From Gp6-AA40 sp963723495 (GTDB taxonomy: Bacteria; Acidobacteriota; Vicinamibacteria; Vicinamibacterales; UBA2999): a DNA stretch of 64,000 bases. Below are positions 9,275 through 18,729 of this stretch, one piece after another; position 1 is the stretch's first letter, and each line of letters begins with the position of its first letter. Under the pieces are notes generated by a model. That model ran no database searches, had not been told where the DNA came from, and saw only the letters and a list, made by a program, of their open reading frames with translations. The position numbers were made by a program, and so were the translations under genes. Location: assembly GCA_963723495.1 (NCBI GenBank), contig CAVRQR010000009.1:496001-560000 (forward strand), read 5' to 3'.

Positions 9275-10396
9275 ATGCCCGCGTCTCCTCGGCGAGCGCT
9301 GAGACCAATCTCAAGCAAACGTGTGGCCTCGCCCCGGAATGCGAGAGGAAACCGGCGGTTGGATCTGACCGCCCGGCTGAAGGCACGCGCCCGTACGCTA
9401 AGGGCTCGCGTTGAGCGGCGCGACGCATTCATCGAGGCCGTCCGCGAGGCCAACGCCAGCCAGGACCCTCGGAAAGTCGCCGAGTGGATGGTGCGTCAGG
9501 CGCAGGGGTGGCTTCCCGCTCCGTGCTGGGTCGTGATCGCACACGACGTCAACGGACATCTGAACGTGCTCGCCGATGCCGGCCTGGTTCCGAATCTGGG
9601 TCCGTCGTTGTGGTCGGCCGCCAACTGGGTCATGCGTCACAACGCCGAGTTCTTCTCGGGCGATCTGGCGAGGGATTCTCGCGGTGGTCCCGGTGCGGTG
9701 GGCTCGGCGATCGCCTTGCCGCTGACCTGTCGCAATCGCGGCGTTGGCGCGCTCGTGTGTCTCGATCCTCATCCCTCACGCTCGACGCCGACGATAGGAC
9801 CTTCACTCGTCGTGTCGCTGCGACTGCTGCTCGAGCCGTCGGCAATTGCGCTCGACAACGCGCTCGCGCTGCAGCGCGCGGAAGCACTGTCGGTCACTGA
9901 CGAACTGACGCGACTGTCGAACTCGCGCTACCTCAATCAGGTACTGCGCCGCGAAACGAAGCGGTCGATCCGCAACGCCAGTCCGCTGTCGCTGCTCTTC
10001 CTCGATCTCGACAGCTTCAAGCAGGTGAACGATCAGCACGGCCACCTCGCCGGGAGCAAAGTCCTGATGGAGGCTGCGGCGGTCATTCGCGGCTGCGCTC
10101 GTGAGACCGACGTCGTCGCGCGGTTCGGTGGCGACGAGTTCACACTGCTGCTTCCGGACACCAACACGGAAGGCGCGGTGCAGGTCGCGGAGCGCATCAG
10201 GGACCGACTGCGCGCTTCCCGATTTCTCGCTTCTGACGGCCTGTCTGTCCGGCAGACGGTGTCGATTGGTGTTGCGACGCTCAACTCAGATAAACCCCGT
10301 ACCGCTGACGAACTGATGAAAGCGGCTGACATGGCCATGTACCGCGTCAAGGCCGCGGGCAAGGACGGGATCTACGTCGCTGAGGAAGGTTCGTAG
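9275..10396 (+). CDS. GAF-GGDEF diguanylate cyclase
   Basis: A 373-residue protein with a basic N-terminus, a GAF-like sensory region (about residues 55-200) and a complete GGDEF domain (about 205-370). The active-site motif is RFGGDEF at about residue 288. An inhibitory I-site RxxD (RETD) ends five residues before GGDEF, so product inhibition by c-di-GMP is likely. DELTRLSNSRYLN and LFLDLDSFKQVND are standard GGDEF signatures. There is no membrane segment, so it should be cytoplasmic. It lies 90 bases upstream of mreB on the same strand, and co-transcription is possible but not shown. Confidence 0.93.
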   Translation: MPASPRRALRPISSKRVASPRNARGNRRLDLTARLKARARTLRARVERRDAFIEAVREANASQDPRKVAEWMVRQAQGWLPAPCWVVIAHDVNGHLNVLADAGLVPNLGPSLWSAANWVMRHNAEFFSGDLARDSRGGPGAVGSAIALPLTCRNRGVGALVCLDPHPSRSTPTIGPSLVVSLRLLLEPSAIALDNALALQRAEALSVTDELTRLSNSRYLNQVLRRETKRSIRNASPLSLLFLDLDSFKQVNDQHGHLAGSKVLMEAAAVIRGCARETDVVARFGGDEFTLLLPDTNTEGAVQVAERIRDRLRASRFLASDGLSVRQTVSIGVATLNSDKPRTADELMKAADMAMYRVKAAGKDGIYVAEEGS

Positions 10397-10486
10397 CGCG
10401 TTGCATCCCGGCTCCTCTTTTTCGTTGTTGCCGGATTTCGCCGGTGGTCCAGACACCGCCGGCCTCGCCCAGGAGGGCTCGTAGCA

Positions 10487-11512
<1,026 letters not shown>

Positions 11513-11517
11513 CAACG

Positions 11518-11582
11518 CCCAATTCCCAACTTCCAACTCCCAACGTGTTTGGGAGTTGGCGTGGTTGGAGGTTGGGAGTTAA
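11518..11582. repeat. Palindromic intergenic repeat, family A, copy 2
   Basis: The mreB-mreC spacer holds CCCAATTCCCAAC and CCAACTCCCAAC on the left and TTTGGGAGTTGG and GGTTGGGAGTT on the right, forming an inverted repeat about 65 bases long. It ends eight bases before the mreC start codon and covers most of the spacer inside an apparent operon. Confidence 0.85.
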
Positions 11583-11590
11583 CCGAAGGT

Positions 11591-12421
11591 ATGGCAGTAC
11601 TCGATATCCGACAGCGCACCGGCTGGTTGTTCATGGCCGTGATGGTCGGCCACATCCTCCTGATCTCGGCACAGGTGAACACGCGTCGCGGCGTTCCCGT
11701 GCTTGAAGAGGTGACGTTTGGCACCTTCGCCGAGGTGCAGCGTGGCGCGACCTCGGCTATTGCCACGGTGCGCGATAACTGGACGAACTACGTCGCCTTG
11801 CAGGACGTGCGCGCCGAGAACGCAAAGCTCAAGGACGAGGTTGCCGCCCTTCAAATCGGTCTTCAGCAGGAGCAGGCGCTGGCCCGGCAGTCGCGCACAC
11901 TGCAGGGCCTGCTCGACTTGAAGTCGGCCGTGCCTATCGAGACGACTGCGGCTTCGGTGATCGCTGGTGGAGCGAGTCCAGCGTTCCGCACGATGACGAT
12001 CGACAAGGGCACTGGAGATGGAGTCCTGTCCGACATGGCCGTGCTTGCGCCGGCTGGCGTCGTCGGTCGCATCGTCATGCCGACGGCGCGAGCCTCCAAG
12101 GTACAGCTGCTCATCGACCGTGACGCAGCGGCCGGAGCAATTGTCGAGCGCTCGCGGGCCCAGGGTGTTGTCGTTGGCACCGGGACGGATCGCTTCCGCC
12201 TCGACCATGTGCCTGGCACTGCTGACATCAAGGTCGGAGACCGCGTCGTGACCTCTGGAATCGAAGGGATTTACCCCAAGGGGTTCCTTATCGGTCAGAT
12301 AGAATCGGCCGACCAGCAAAGCGGGGAATTCACGAACGTGGTGGTTCGCCCGGCAGTGGAGTTTTCAGCACTCGAGACCATCCTCGTGGTGTTGACTCCG
12401 CGAGCCAGCGAGGCGCCGTGA
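11591..12421 (+). CDS. mreC: Rod-shape determining protein MreC
   Basis: A 276-residue protein with one N-terminal membrane segment (about residues 11-30), a coiled coil (DVRAENAKLKDEVAALQ, about residues 73-105) and the double beta-barrel periplasmic region typical of MreC (from IAGGASPAFRTMTID to the end, including GVVGRIVMPTARASKVQLL and GDRVVTSGIEGIYPKG). The ATG at 11591 is preceded by GAAGG and starts directly on the cytoplasmic tail. It scaffolds the elongasome between MreB and PBP2. Its stop overlaps the mreD start by four bases. Confidence 0.95.
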   Translation: MAVLDIRQRTGWLFMAVMVGHILLISAQVNTRRGVPVLEEVTFGTFAEVQRGATSAIATVRDNWTNYVALQDVRAENAKLKDEVAALQIGLQQEQALARQSRTLQGLLDLKSAVPIETTAASVIAGGASPAFRTMTIDKGTGDGVLSDMAVLAPAGVVGRIVMPTARASKVQLLIDRDAAAGAIVERSRAQGVVVGTGTDRFRLDHVPGTADIKVGDRVVTSGIEGIYPKGFLIGQIESADQQSGEFTNVVVRPAVEFSALETILVVLTPRASEAP

Positions 12422-12924
12422 AAGCCATCGGGGTCCTGATTGCAGTCGCGCTGGCGCTTGCGCTGCAGACCACGTTGGCGCAGTTGCTCGTTGGCGGGAC
12501 GGCGGCGATCGACCTGGTGCTCGTCGCCGTGGTGGCAGTTGCGCTGACGACGGGGCCGGTGAGCGGGATGTTGGCTGGCAGCGTGGCCGGACTGATTCAG
12601 GATTCGCTGTCGACCGGCGTGCTGGGCATCGGAGGGTTGTCGAAGTCGGTGATCGGGTTCGTGGCGGGCGCGATCAGTCAGCAGTTCATCCTGACGTCCG
12701 CGCTGCCGCGGTTCCTCATGTTCGTAGGAGCGACGGTCGCGCATGCGGCGCTCTTCATGGGGTTGAACGTCGGGCTCGGGCTGCGGACGTTTCCGTCGCC
12801 GTGGAAGGCAGTGGCCAGTCAGGCGCTCGGGAATGCGATCGTCGGCATGATTGCGTTCGCGATCATGGAGGCGCTCCCGGGCGCGATCGAGCGCCGGCGT
12901 GCGGGACGCAGGCCGCGGGGGTAG
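12418..12924 (+). CDS. mreD: Rod-shape determining protein MreD
   Basis: A 168-residue, very hydrophobic protein with about five membrane helices, starting at a GTG that overlaps the mreC stop. Size, topology and position between mreC and the PBP2 gene identify MreD, a membrane component of the elongasome. The C-terminus is basic (GRRPRG). Its TAG stop is the first triplet of a family C hairpin repeat, so the end of the protein may have been set by insertion of that element. Confidence 0.92.
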   Translation: MKAIGVLIAVALALALQTTLAQLLVGGTAAIDLVLVAVVAVALTTGPVSGMLAGSVAGLIQDSLSTGVLGIGGLSKSVIGFVAGAISQQFILTSALPRFLMFVGATVAHAALFMGLNVGLGLRTFPSPWKAVASQALGNAIVGMIAFAIMEALPGAIERRRAGRRPRG

Positions 12925-12982
12925 GGCGGGTCTTGCTTTATAGACCCGCCTGACACCGGGTCCAAATAACAGGACCCGGCCA
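12922..12982. repeat. Double-hairpin repeat, family C, copy 1 (carries the mreD stop)
   Basis: It begins with TAG, the stop of mreD. The first stem is GGCGGGTCT (12925-12933) with AGACCCGCC (12942-12950). The second stem is CCGGGTCC (12956-12963) with GGACCCGG (12972-12979). The same layout follows mtnA at 26861. Confidence 0.9.
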
Positions 12983-13017
12983 CGCGGAAGGGTGAGAAAT
13001 TAGAGAGCAGGAATCAG

Positions 13018-14961
13018 ATGTCTCAGGGTGAAAATCGCAGGCGAGTCGGTGAGCGGCTGGTGGTGCTCCAGTTCGCCGTGATCGTGGTGTTCGCCGCGCT
13101 CGGGATCTGTTTCTGGGTCCTCCAGATCGTTCAGCACGACAAGTACGAGGAGATGGCGGAGAACAACCACCAGCGGACGCTCGCTCTGCGCGCGCCGCGC
13201 GGCGTGCTGTTCGATCGCAACGGGAAGGTCCTCGTCGAGAATCGGCACTCGTTCACCATTTCGATCCTCCGCGAACACTCCAAGGACCTCGATCGCACGG
13301 CGCGTCTGCTCTCTCAGGTCGCGGGCCTCGATCTGAAGCAGGTGCTGCAGACCATCGAGCGTCATCGCGGCGAGCCGTCGTATCGCCCGATCGTGGTGGT
13401 CGAGGATGCGCCGCTGGCGCAGGTGGCGGCGATCACCGCGAGGCGGCTGGACTTCGAGCTTCCCGACGTCGTCGTGGAAAAGGTGCCGACGCGCAAGTAC
13501 CCCGCCGACGCGCTCGCTGCGCACTTGTTCGGCTATGTCAGTCAGGCGAGCGAAGCGCAGCTTGGTGACGGCATCATCCAGGGTGCCATCGTCGGACAGC
13601 AGGGTGTCGAACGCGTCTACAACAAGGTCCTGATGGGAGAGGACGGCGCCAGGCGCGTGGTGGTCAACAGCGTCGGACGCGAGATCAGCACGCTCGAAGA
13701 GATTCGGCCGCGCGAAGGGCGCCGCGTGCAGCTCACCATCGACTACGACCTGCAGATAGCAGCGGAAGCCGGTTTCAGGCATGCCGGTTTCAACGGCGCC
13801 GCGCTCATCATGGATCCGCGCAACGGCGAGGTCCTCACCTACACGAGCCTGCCGTCGTACGACCCCAACGACTTCGCCGCCGGGATCGATCGTGTGACCT
13901 GGGCGGCGCTCAACGCGGACAAGCTGCGGCCGTTGCAGAACCGCGTGATTCAGGGTCGTTACTCGCCCGGCTCAACCTTCAAGATCGTGATCGCGACCGC
14001 GGCGCTCGAGGAAGGACTCGCGACGCCCGACTTCCGCGTGACCTGCGGCGGCGGCGCGAATTTCTTTGGCCGCTACTACCGCTGCCATCTCAAAGGTGGT
14101 CACGGCTCCGTCGACATGCGGCACGCGATGGAGAAGTCGTGCAACGTGTACTTCTACACGCTCGGCAACATGCTCGGGGTCGACAAGATCTACAAGTGGG
14201 CGGAGAGGCTGGGTATGGCCGGCAAGACCGGAATCGATCTGCCCAACGAGCAGGAGAGCCTGATTCCGAACACCGAGTGGAAGATGAAGCGCACAGGCGA
14301 GCGCTGGTACCCCGGTGAGACGATTTCCGTGGCGATCGGACAGGGGCAGGTCTCGGTCACGCCGGCGGCGCTTGCCGTCATGATCTCCACCGTGGCCAAC
14401 GGCGGTACGCGCGTCACGCCGCATGTGATCAAGGCGATCGACGAGGGCAACGGATGGCAGCCGACCCCGGTTCCTGCCGTGGCCGACAAGGTCGCGTTCA
14501 AGCCTGACACGCTGGCGGCTCTGCGTGAAGGTCTGTGGATGGTGGTCAACGCCGCTGGTACTGGTGGCCGCGCCAGGATCGTTGGCCGGGATGTCTCAGG
14601 CAAGACCGGTACGGCGCAGGTCATCTCCAACGAAGGGAGGGCCCGCGCGCGCGGCACCGATCGGGACCTGCGCGACCACGGCTGGTTCGTGTTCTTCGCG
14701 CCGAGGGACAATCCCGAGATCGCCGGCGTGATCTTTGGCGAGCACAACGAGCACGGTTACCTTGGTGCACCAATCGCGAAGCACGTGATCGAGACCTACT
14801 TCGCGAAGAAGGAAGGGCGTCCGCTGCCGTTGCTGCCCGAGCAGACGCCTCCGTCAAGGAACGAAGAGGATCCTGATTCACCGCCCGCGCTGCCGCCGGT
14901 GATCGTTGCCGACAATCAGGCGTTGCCGCCCGCGGTCGTGGCGGCAATTGCAGCGCAGTAA
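13018..14961 (+). CDS. mrdA: Penicillin-binding protein 2, elongation transpeptidase
   Basis: A 647-residue class B penicillin-binding protein. It has a short cytoplasmic tail, one membrane anchor (about residues 20-42) and a pedestal region with RAPRGVLFDRNGKVL. In the transpeptidase domain the active-site Ser is in SPGSTFK (STFK), the second motif is SCN in MEKSCNVYFYTLG, and the third is KTG in VSGKTGTAQV. All three are intact, so it should cross-link peptidoglycan during side-wall growth and bind beta-lactams. The C-terminal tail is rich in Pro, Asp and Glu. It pairs with RodA, 44 bases downstream. Confidence 0.96.
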   Translation: MSQGENRRRVGERLVVLQFAVIVVFAALGICFWVLQIVQHDKYEEMAENNHQRTLALRAPRGVLFDRNGKVLVENRHSFTISILREHSKDLDRTARLLSQVAGLDLKQVLQTIERHRGEPSYRPIVVVEDAPLAQVAAITARRLDFELPDVVVEKVPTRKYPADALAAHLFGYVSQASEAQLGDGIIQGAIVGQQGVERVYNKVLMGEDGARRVVVNSVGREISTLEEIRPREGRRVQLTIDYDLQIAAEAGFRHAGFNGAALIMDPRNGEVLTYTSLPSYDPNDFAAGIDRVTWAALNADKLRPLQNRVIQGRYSPGSTFKIVIATAALEEGLATPDFRVTCGGGANFFGRYYRCHLKGGHGSVDMRHAMEKSCNVYFYTLGNMLGVDKIYKWAERLGMAGKTGIDLPNEQESLIPNTEWKMKRTGERWYPGETISVAIGQGQVSVTPAALAVMISTVANGGTRVTPHVIKAIDEGNGWQPTPVPAVADKVAFKPDTLAALREGLWMVVNAAGTGGRARIVGRDVSGKTGTAQVISNEGRARARGTDRDLRDHGWFVFFAPRDNPEIAGVIFGEHNEHGYLGAPIAKHVIETYFAKKEGRPLPLLPEQTPPSRNEEDPDSPPALPPVIVADNQALPPAVVAAIAAQ

Positions 14962-14973
14962 ACAGCCATGAAC

Positions 14974-15002
14974 CTGGGCCGAGAGCCGAGAGTCTAGAGC
15001 CA
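14974..15002. repeat. Short intergenic repeat, family B (GAGAGCC), copy 1
   Basis: The mrdA-rodA spacer contains GGGCCGAGAGCCGAGAG followed by CTAGAGCC. Longer, palindromic versions lie at 16097 and 46233. Confidence 0.65.
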
Positions 15003-15005
15003 AAC

Positions 15006-16088
15006 GTGTTCGAACGCCGCCTTTACTACCACGTCGATTGGGCCCTGCTGGGCGCGGTCCTCGCGCTCTGCCTGATCGGCCTGGTGCAGATTTACAGCGC
15101 CACCGGCGGATCCAGCCTGTACGTGACGCAGATGTACGCCATCGCCATCGGGATGGTTGCGCTCGTCGTGTGCCTCACGCTCGATTACCGCTCACTCGCT
15201 GACAAGTCGCATTTCATCTACCTGGGGATTCTCGTGCTCCTGGTGTACGTGCTCTTCTTTGGCGTCGTGCGGGGCGGTTCGCGACGCTGGATCGATCTTG
15301 GACCGCTCAACCTGCAGCCGTCGGAATTTGCCAAGGCCGCAGTGGCGCTGGTGCTCGCCAAGTTCTTCGGCGAGAGCCGGCGCGGCTCCGTGATTCCGAG
15401 CGACTTGCTCGTCGCCGGGGCGATCACGGCGGTGCCCTTCCTGGTGATTTACCAGCAACCCGACCTCGGCACGGCGGCCACGCTGTTGCCCATTCTCTTC
15501 ATCGTCGCGTTTGCCGCCGGCATGCCGATGCGGATCTTCGGCGTCCTGGCGCTCGCCGCCGTGCTTGCCGCGCCGGTGGCCTGGAAATTCGCGCTCAAGG
15601 ACTACCAGAAAGAGCGCGTGTCAACGTTCCTCGACCCCGAGGCGGACGCTCGCGGGGCGGGGTATCAGCAGCTTCAAGCCCGCATTACCACCGGGTCAGG
15701 CGGGCCGTGGGGAAAGGGATTTCAGCAGGGAACACAGGGTCAGCTGCGTTTCCTGCCTGTGGCACATAATGACTTCATCTTTTCGGCGTTCGCCGAGGAG
15801 CATGGGTTTGCCGGCGTCCTCCTGGCGCTGGGGTTGTATCTGTTTGTGATTCTCAGATCCATCGAGTCGGCCCGACTGGCGAAGGACCGGCTCGGCGCGT
15901 ACCTGGTGCTGGGAGTGCTGGCCAGCTTCACGTTCCAGGTGCTGTACAACATTACGATGTCGGCCGGCCTGGCGCCGGTCAAAGGTCTCACGCTTCCGCT
16001 CATGAGCTACGGCGGGTCCTCCATGATCGCCACACTGGCAGGATTCGGCCTCATTCTCAACGTGCGGATGCGACGATTCACCAACTAG
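15006..16088 (+). CDS. rodA: Peptidoglycan glycosyltransferase RodA
   Basis: A 360-residue SEDS-family polymerase with about ten membrane helices. Family signatures are GSRRWIDLGPLNLQPSEFAK, IYQQPDLGTAATLLPI, PVAHNDFIFSAFAEEHGF and PLMSYGGSSMIATLAGFGLILNV. The catalytic Asp of SEDS enzymes fits the Asp in PVAHNDFIF. It polymerises lipid II with PBP2 during elongation. The start is GTG at 15006, only a few bases after a family B repeat, so the ribosome-binding site is weak or supplied by that repeat. Confidence 0.96.
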   Translation: MFERRLYYHVDWALLGAVLALCLIGLVQIYSATGGSSLYVTQMYAIAIGMVALVVCLTLDYRSLADKSHFIYLGILVLLVYVLFFGVVRGGSRRWIDLGPLNLQPSEFAKAAVALVLAKFFGESRRGSVIPSDLLVAGAITAVPFLVIYQQPDLGTAATLLPILFIVAFAAGMPMRIFGVLALAAVLAAPVAWKFALKDYQKERVSTFLDPEADARGAGYQQLQARITTGSGGPWGKGFQQGTQGQLRFLPVAHNDFIFSAFAEEHGFAGVLLALGLYLFVILRSIESARLAKDRLGAYLVLGVLASFTFQVLYNITMSAGLAPVKGLTLPLMSYGGSSMIATLAGFGLILNVRMRRFTN

Positions 16089-16096
16089 AACGGCTA

Positions 16097-16162
16097 TGGG
16101 CTTCAGGCTCTGGGCATTCGGCTCGCGTGAGCCAGAGCCGAGAGCCCAGAGTCGAGAGCCAG
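16097..16162. repeat. Palindromic intergenic repeat, family B, copy 2
   Basis: Just after the rodA stop, GGGCTTCAGGCTCTGGG and CGGCTCGCGTG are followed by their near-complement (GAGCCAGAGCCGAGAGCCCAGAG and GAGAGCC). The strand can fold into a long imperfect hairpin. The rest of the 227-base spacer before rng shows no gene. Confidence 0.75.
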
Positions 16163-16315
16163 ATGCAGGGTTGTTCGAAGTGCCACTGACCATCCCCGTG
16201 CTCGCGCTGCGCCACCTCGTTGCGCTGCTCGTGTGCCTCACCGCCGCTGTGTGGCGGAGCGGGGAGACGGATGATATCCAGTTGGAGATCGAATCAGCCC
16301 ACCGGAGTGACGGGC

Positions 16316-17932
16316 ATGAGCAAGGAGATGATCATCTCCTCGAGCGCCCACGAAACACGGGTTGCGATACTCGAGGACGACCAGGTCGCGGAAATCTTCA
16401 TCGAGCGCGAACGGTCGCGTGGAGTGGTTGGAAACGTCTACAAGGGACGGGTCTCGAAGGTCCTCCCGGGCATGCAGTCGGCCTTCGTCGATCTTGGGCT
16501 CGAACGTGACGGCTTCCTATATGTAACCGACGTCGTCGCGTCCTTCGAGGAGCTCGACCGCTTCGAGACCGAAGAGGACGAACAGCTCTCACCAAACGGT
16601 CAGAACGCTGGCAACGGCGTTCATCCCGGTTCCTCAACCGGCGGCCAGCGTCGCGAGCGTCCTTCGGGACAGGGCGGACGACGCGATCGAGATCGCGACA
16701 AGGGGCCCGAGCCGAAGATTGAGGATCTCCTCAAAGAGGGGCAGGAGATCATCGTCCAGGTGGCCAAAGAGCCCCTGGGTACGAAGGGCGCCCGCCTGAC
16801 GTCCCACGCCACGATGCCCGGACGCTTCCTCGTGTTCATGCCGACCGTGGACCATGTCGGCGTGTCGCGAAAGATCGAGTCGCGCGAAGAGCGCTCTCGC
16901 CTGCGCGGGATCGTGCGAGAGTTTCGCGAGCAAACCGGCTTTGGCGGGGGACTCATCATCCGCACCGCAGCCGCGGGGCGACCCAAGGAAGACATCGTCT
17001 CCGACCTGAGCTACTTCCATAAGGTGTGGACGGAGATTCGCCAGAAGGCCGAGACCTCACGCGCCCCCGCAGTCGTCTACCAGGAGCAGAGCCTGGTGTC
17101 CAAGCTGCTGCGCGATCTCCTCACCGACGACTACTCGGCGATCCGGATCGACAACGAGCTCGAATACCGGCGGGTGCTCGAGCTCATCGAGCGGATCATG
17201 CCGTCGCTCGCCTCGAAGGTGAGGCTGTACGAGAAGGAATATCCCATCTTCGAGGAGTACGGCGTTCAGGCGGAGATCGATCGCGCGCTGCGCAGCAAGG
17301 TCTGGCTGAAGTCGGGCGGCTCGATCGTCATCAACCAGACCGAGGCGCTCGTCGCCATCGACGTGAACACCGGGCGTTATGTCGGGAAGAAGACGGCGGG
17401 GCGTCTGGAAGACACGATTCTGAAGACCAACCTCGAAGCGGTGAAGGAGATCGTGCGTCAGATTCGCGTGCGCGATCTGGGCGGCATCATCGTCCTCGAC
17501 TTCATCGACATGGAGGAGAAGAAAAACCGGCAGAAGGTCTTCCAGACGGTCGAGCAGGAGCTGCGCAAGGATCGCTCACCGTCGAAAGCGCTGCAGGTGT
17601 CCGACTTCGGCCTCGTGATCATCACGCGCAAGCGCGTCAAGCAGAGCCTGGAGCGCGTGCTCACCGAGCCGTGTCCGTACTGCGCCGGGAGCGCAGTGAT
17701 CAAGTCGGCCTCGACGATCTGCTACGAGATTCTCTCCGAGGTGAAAAAGATCAGCGGCGATCTCAACGGGCAGAGCCTGGTGCTGCGCGTCAACCCCGAC
17801 ATCGCGCGCGCCTTTCGCGACGAGGAGCGAGCGGTCTTCAAGGATCTCAAGCAGTCACTCGGTCGCGACATCGCGCTGCGCCCGGATGCGCAGCTTCATC
17901 ACGAGCAGTTCGACCTGATGGCGATCGGGTAG
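16316..17932 (+). CDS. rng: Ribonuclease G/E family endoribonuclease
   Basis: A 538-residue RNase E/G catalytic protein. An S1 RNA-binding domain starts near residue 36 (VGNVYKGRVSKVLPGMQSAFVDLG) and is interrupted from about residue 75 to 128 by a charged, Gly/Arg-rich segment (SPNGQNAGNG to RRDRDRDKG). It then resumes at EGQEIIVQVAKEP. The catalytic metal-binding Asp residues are in LVAIDVNTG and IIVLDFIDME, and the Zn-link motif is CPYC in TEPCPYCAGS. It lacks the long C-terminal scaffold of RNase E, so RNase G is the better name. The ATG at 16316 has GGAG about ten bases before it. It probably matures 16S rRNA and decays mRNA. It is often found after rodA in this type of cluster. Confidence 0.93.
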   Translation: MSKEMIISSSAHETRVAILEDDQVAEIFIERERSRGVVGNVYKGRVSKVLPGMQSAFVDLGLERDGFLYVTDVVASFEELDRFETEEDEQLSPNGQNAGNGVHPGSSTGGQRRERPSGQGGRRDRDRDKGPEPKIEDLLKEGQEIIVQVAKEPLGTKGARLTSHATMPGRFLVFMPTVDHVGVSRKIESREERSRLRGIVREFREQTGFGGGLIIRTAAAGRPKEDIVSDLSYFHKVWTEIRQKAETSRAPAVVYQEQSLVSKLLRDLLTDDYSAIRIDNELEYRRVLELIERIMPSLASKVRLYEKEYPIFEEYGVQAEIDRALRSKVWLKSGGSIVINQTEALVAIDVNTGRYVGKKTAGRLEDTILKTNLEAVKEIVRQIRVRDLGGIIVLDFIDMEEKKNRQKVFQTVEQELRKDRSPSKALQVSDFGLVIITRKRVKQSLERVLTEPCPYCAGSAVIKSASTICYEILSEVKKISGDLNGQSLVLRVNPDIARAFRDEERAVFKDLKQSLGRDIALRPDAQLHHEQFDLMAIG

Positions 17933-18030
17933 ACGTCATCGTACGTCGTCGGCGTAGTGTCCGGCTTCAGCAGGACCATCGCAACCACCATCAACCGCCC
18001 TCGGTGAGGTTCTGGCGTGCGATCAGTGAC

Positions 18031-18579
18031 TCAGAAATAGGCCTTGTACCCGACCGTCATCGTGAAGCCGGTGGCGTCGGGAAAACCCGCCGGCTGACTG
18101 ACGATGTCAAAGCGGGCTTCGCCCTTGACGCTGGACCTCTCTCCCACGAAGTACTCGAGACCGCCGCCGAAGTTCAAGCCTCCACGGGTGTCAGAGTCGG
18201 GATCGTTGGCGCCGTCGAGCAACTCCCGCACCCAGTAGATTCCAGCGCCGGCCGTTGCAAAGGGGTGCCATAAACCCATCTCCCAGTTGTAGACGCCATT
18301 GAACAGCAGCCGCGACTGACGGAAATGATCCTCGGTCCGGTTCTCGAACCCGGGGCTTGCATAGCTGAACATTCCGCGCAGGCTCATGCGAGGCGTCCAG
18401 TAGAACTCTCCGAACCCATCAAAGGTGAATGTCTTCTCGAAAGCCTCGTCGGGAAAGAACACGCCGATGTCTGCTCCAACACCAATCAGCCCCGTATCCG
18501 GCGTTTGCGCTGAGGCAGGAAGTAGAAACAGACAGTTGAGTACTGCACTGATACAGAGGAGTCGTCTCATTCGCGTCAT
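18031..18579 (-). CDS. Small outer-membrane beta-barrel protein
   Basis: A 182-residue protein with a signal peptide (about residues 1-24, ending PASAQ) and a run of alternating amphipathic strands ending in an aromatic residue (GYKAYF), the usual C-terminal mark for outer-membrane barrel assembly. It resembles OmpA-type or porin-like eight-stranded barrels, with phrases such as FGEFYWTPRMSLRGMF and GGGLEYFVGERSSVKGEARF. No enzyme motif is present and function is unknown. It is on the same strand as the DUF4097 gene but separated from it by a large hairpin. Confidence 0.8.
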   Translation of the reverse strand: MTRMRRLLCISAVLNCLFLLPASAQTPDTGLIGVGADIGVFFPDEAFEKTFTFDGFGEFYWTPRMSLRGMFSYASPGFENRTEDHFRQSRLLFNGVYNWEMGLWHPFATAGAGIYWVRELLDGANDPDSDTRGGLNFGGGLEYFVGERSSVKGEARFDIVSQPAGFPDATGFTMTVGYKAYF

Positions 18580-18636
18580 GCACGCGAGAGTAGCATGATC
18601 GATGCTAGCTGGCTGGTGAGTGGTGGATGTCGTTTC

Positions 18637-18724
18637 GTGGATGATGGTTCCGTTTGGATCGTCTCTGATCCCTCATCAATTTCGGGTCTATGACTTAGGA
18701 GACGATCCTCGAACCACCATCCAC
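18637..18724. repeat. Long imperfect hairpin between the DUF4097 and beta-barrel genes
   Basis: The left arm (18637-18665) carries GTGGATGATGGTTC and GGATCGTCTC. The right arm (18698-18724) carries GAGACGATCC and GAACCACCATCCAC. The arms pair over about 25 bases around a loop of about 32 bases. It ends six bases from the DUF4097 stop, so it could act as a terminator or mRNA-stabilising stem on the minus strand. There is no T-run. Confidence 0.8.
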
Positions 18725-18729
18725 GTCAC

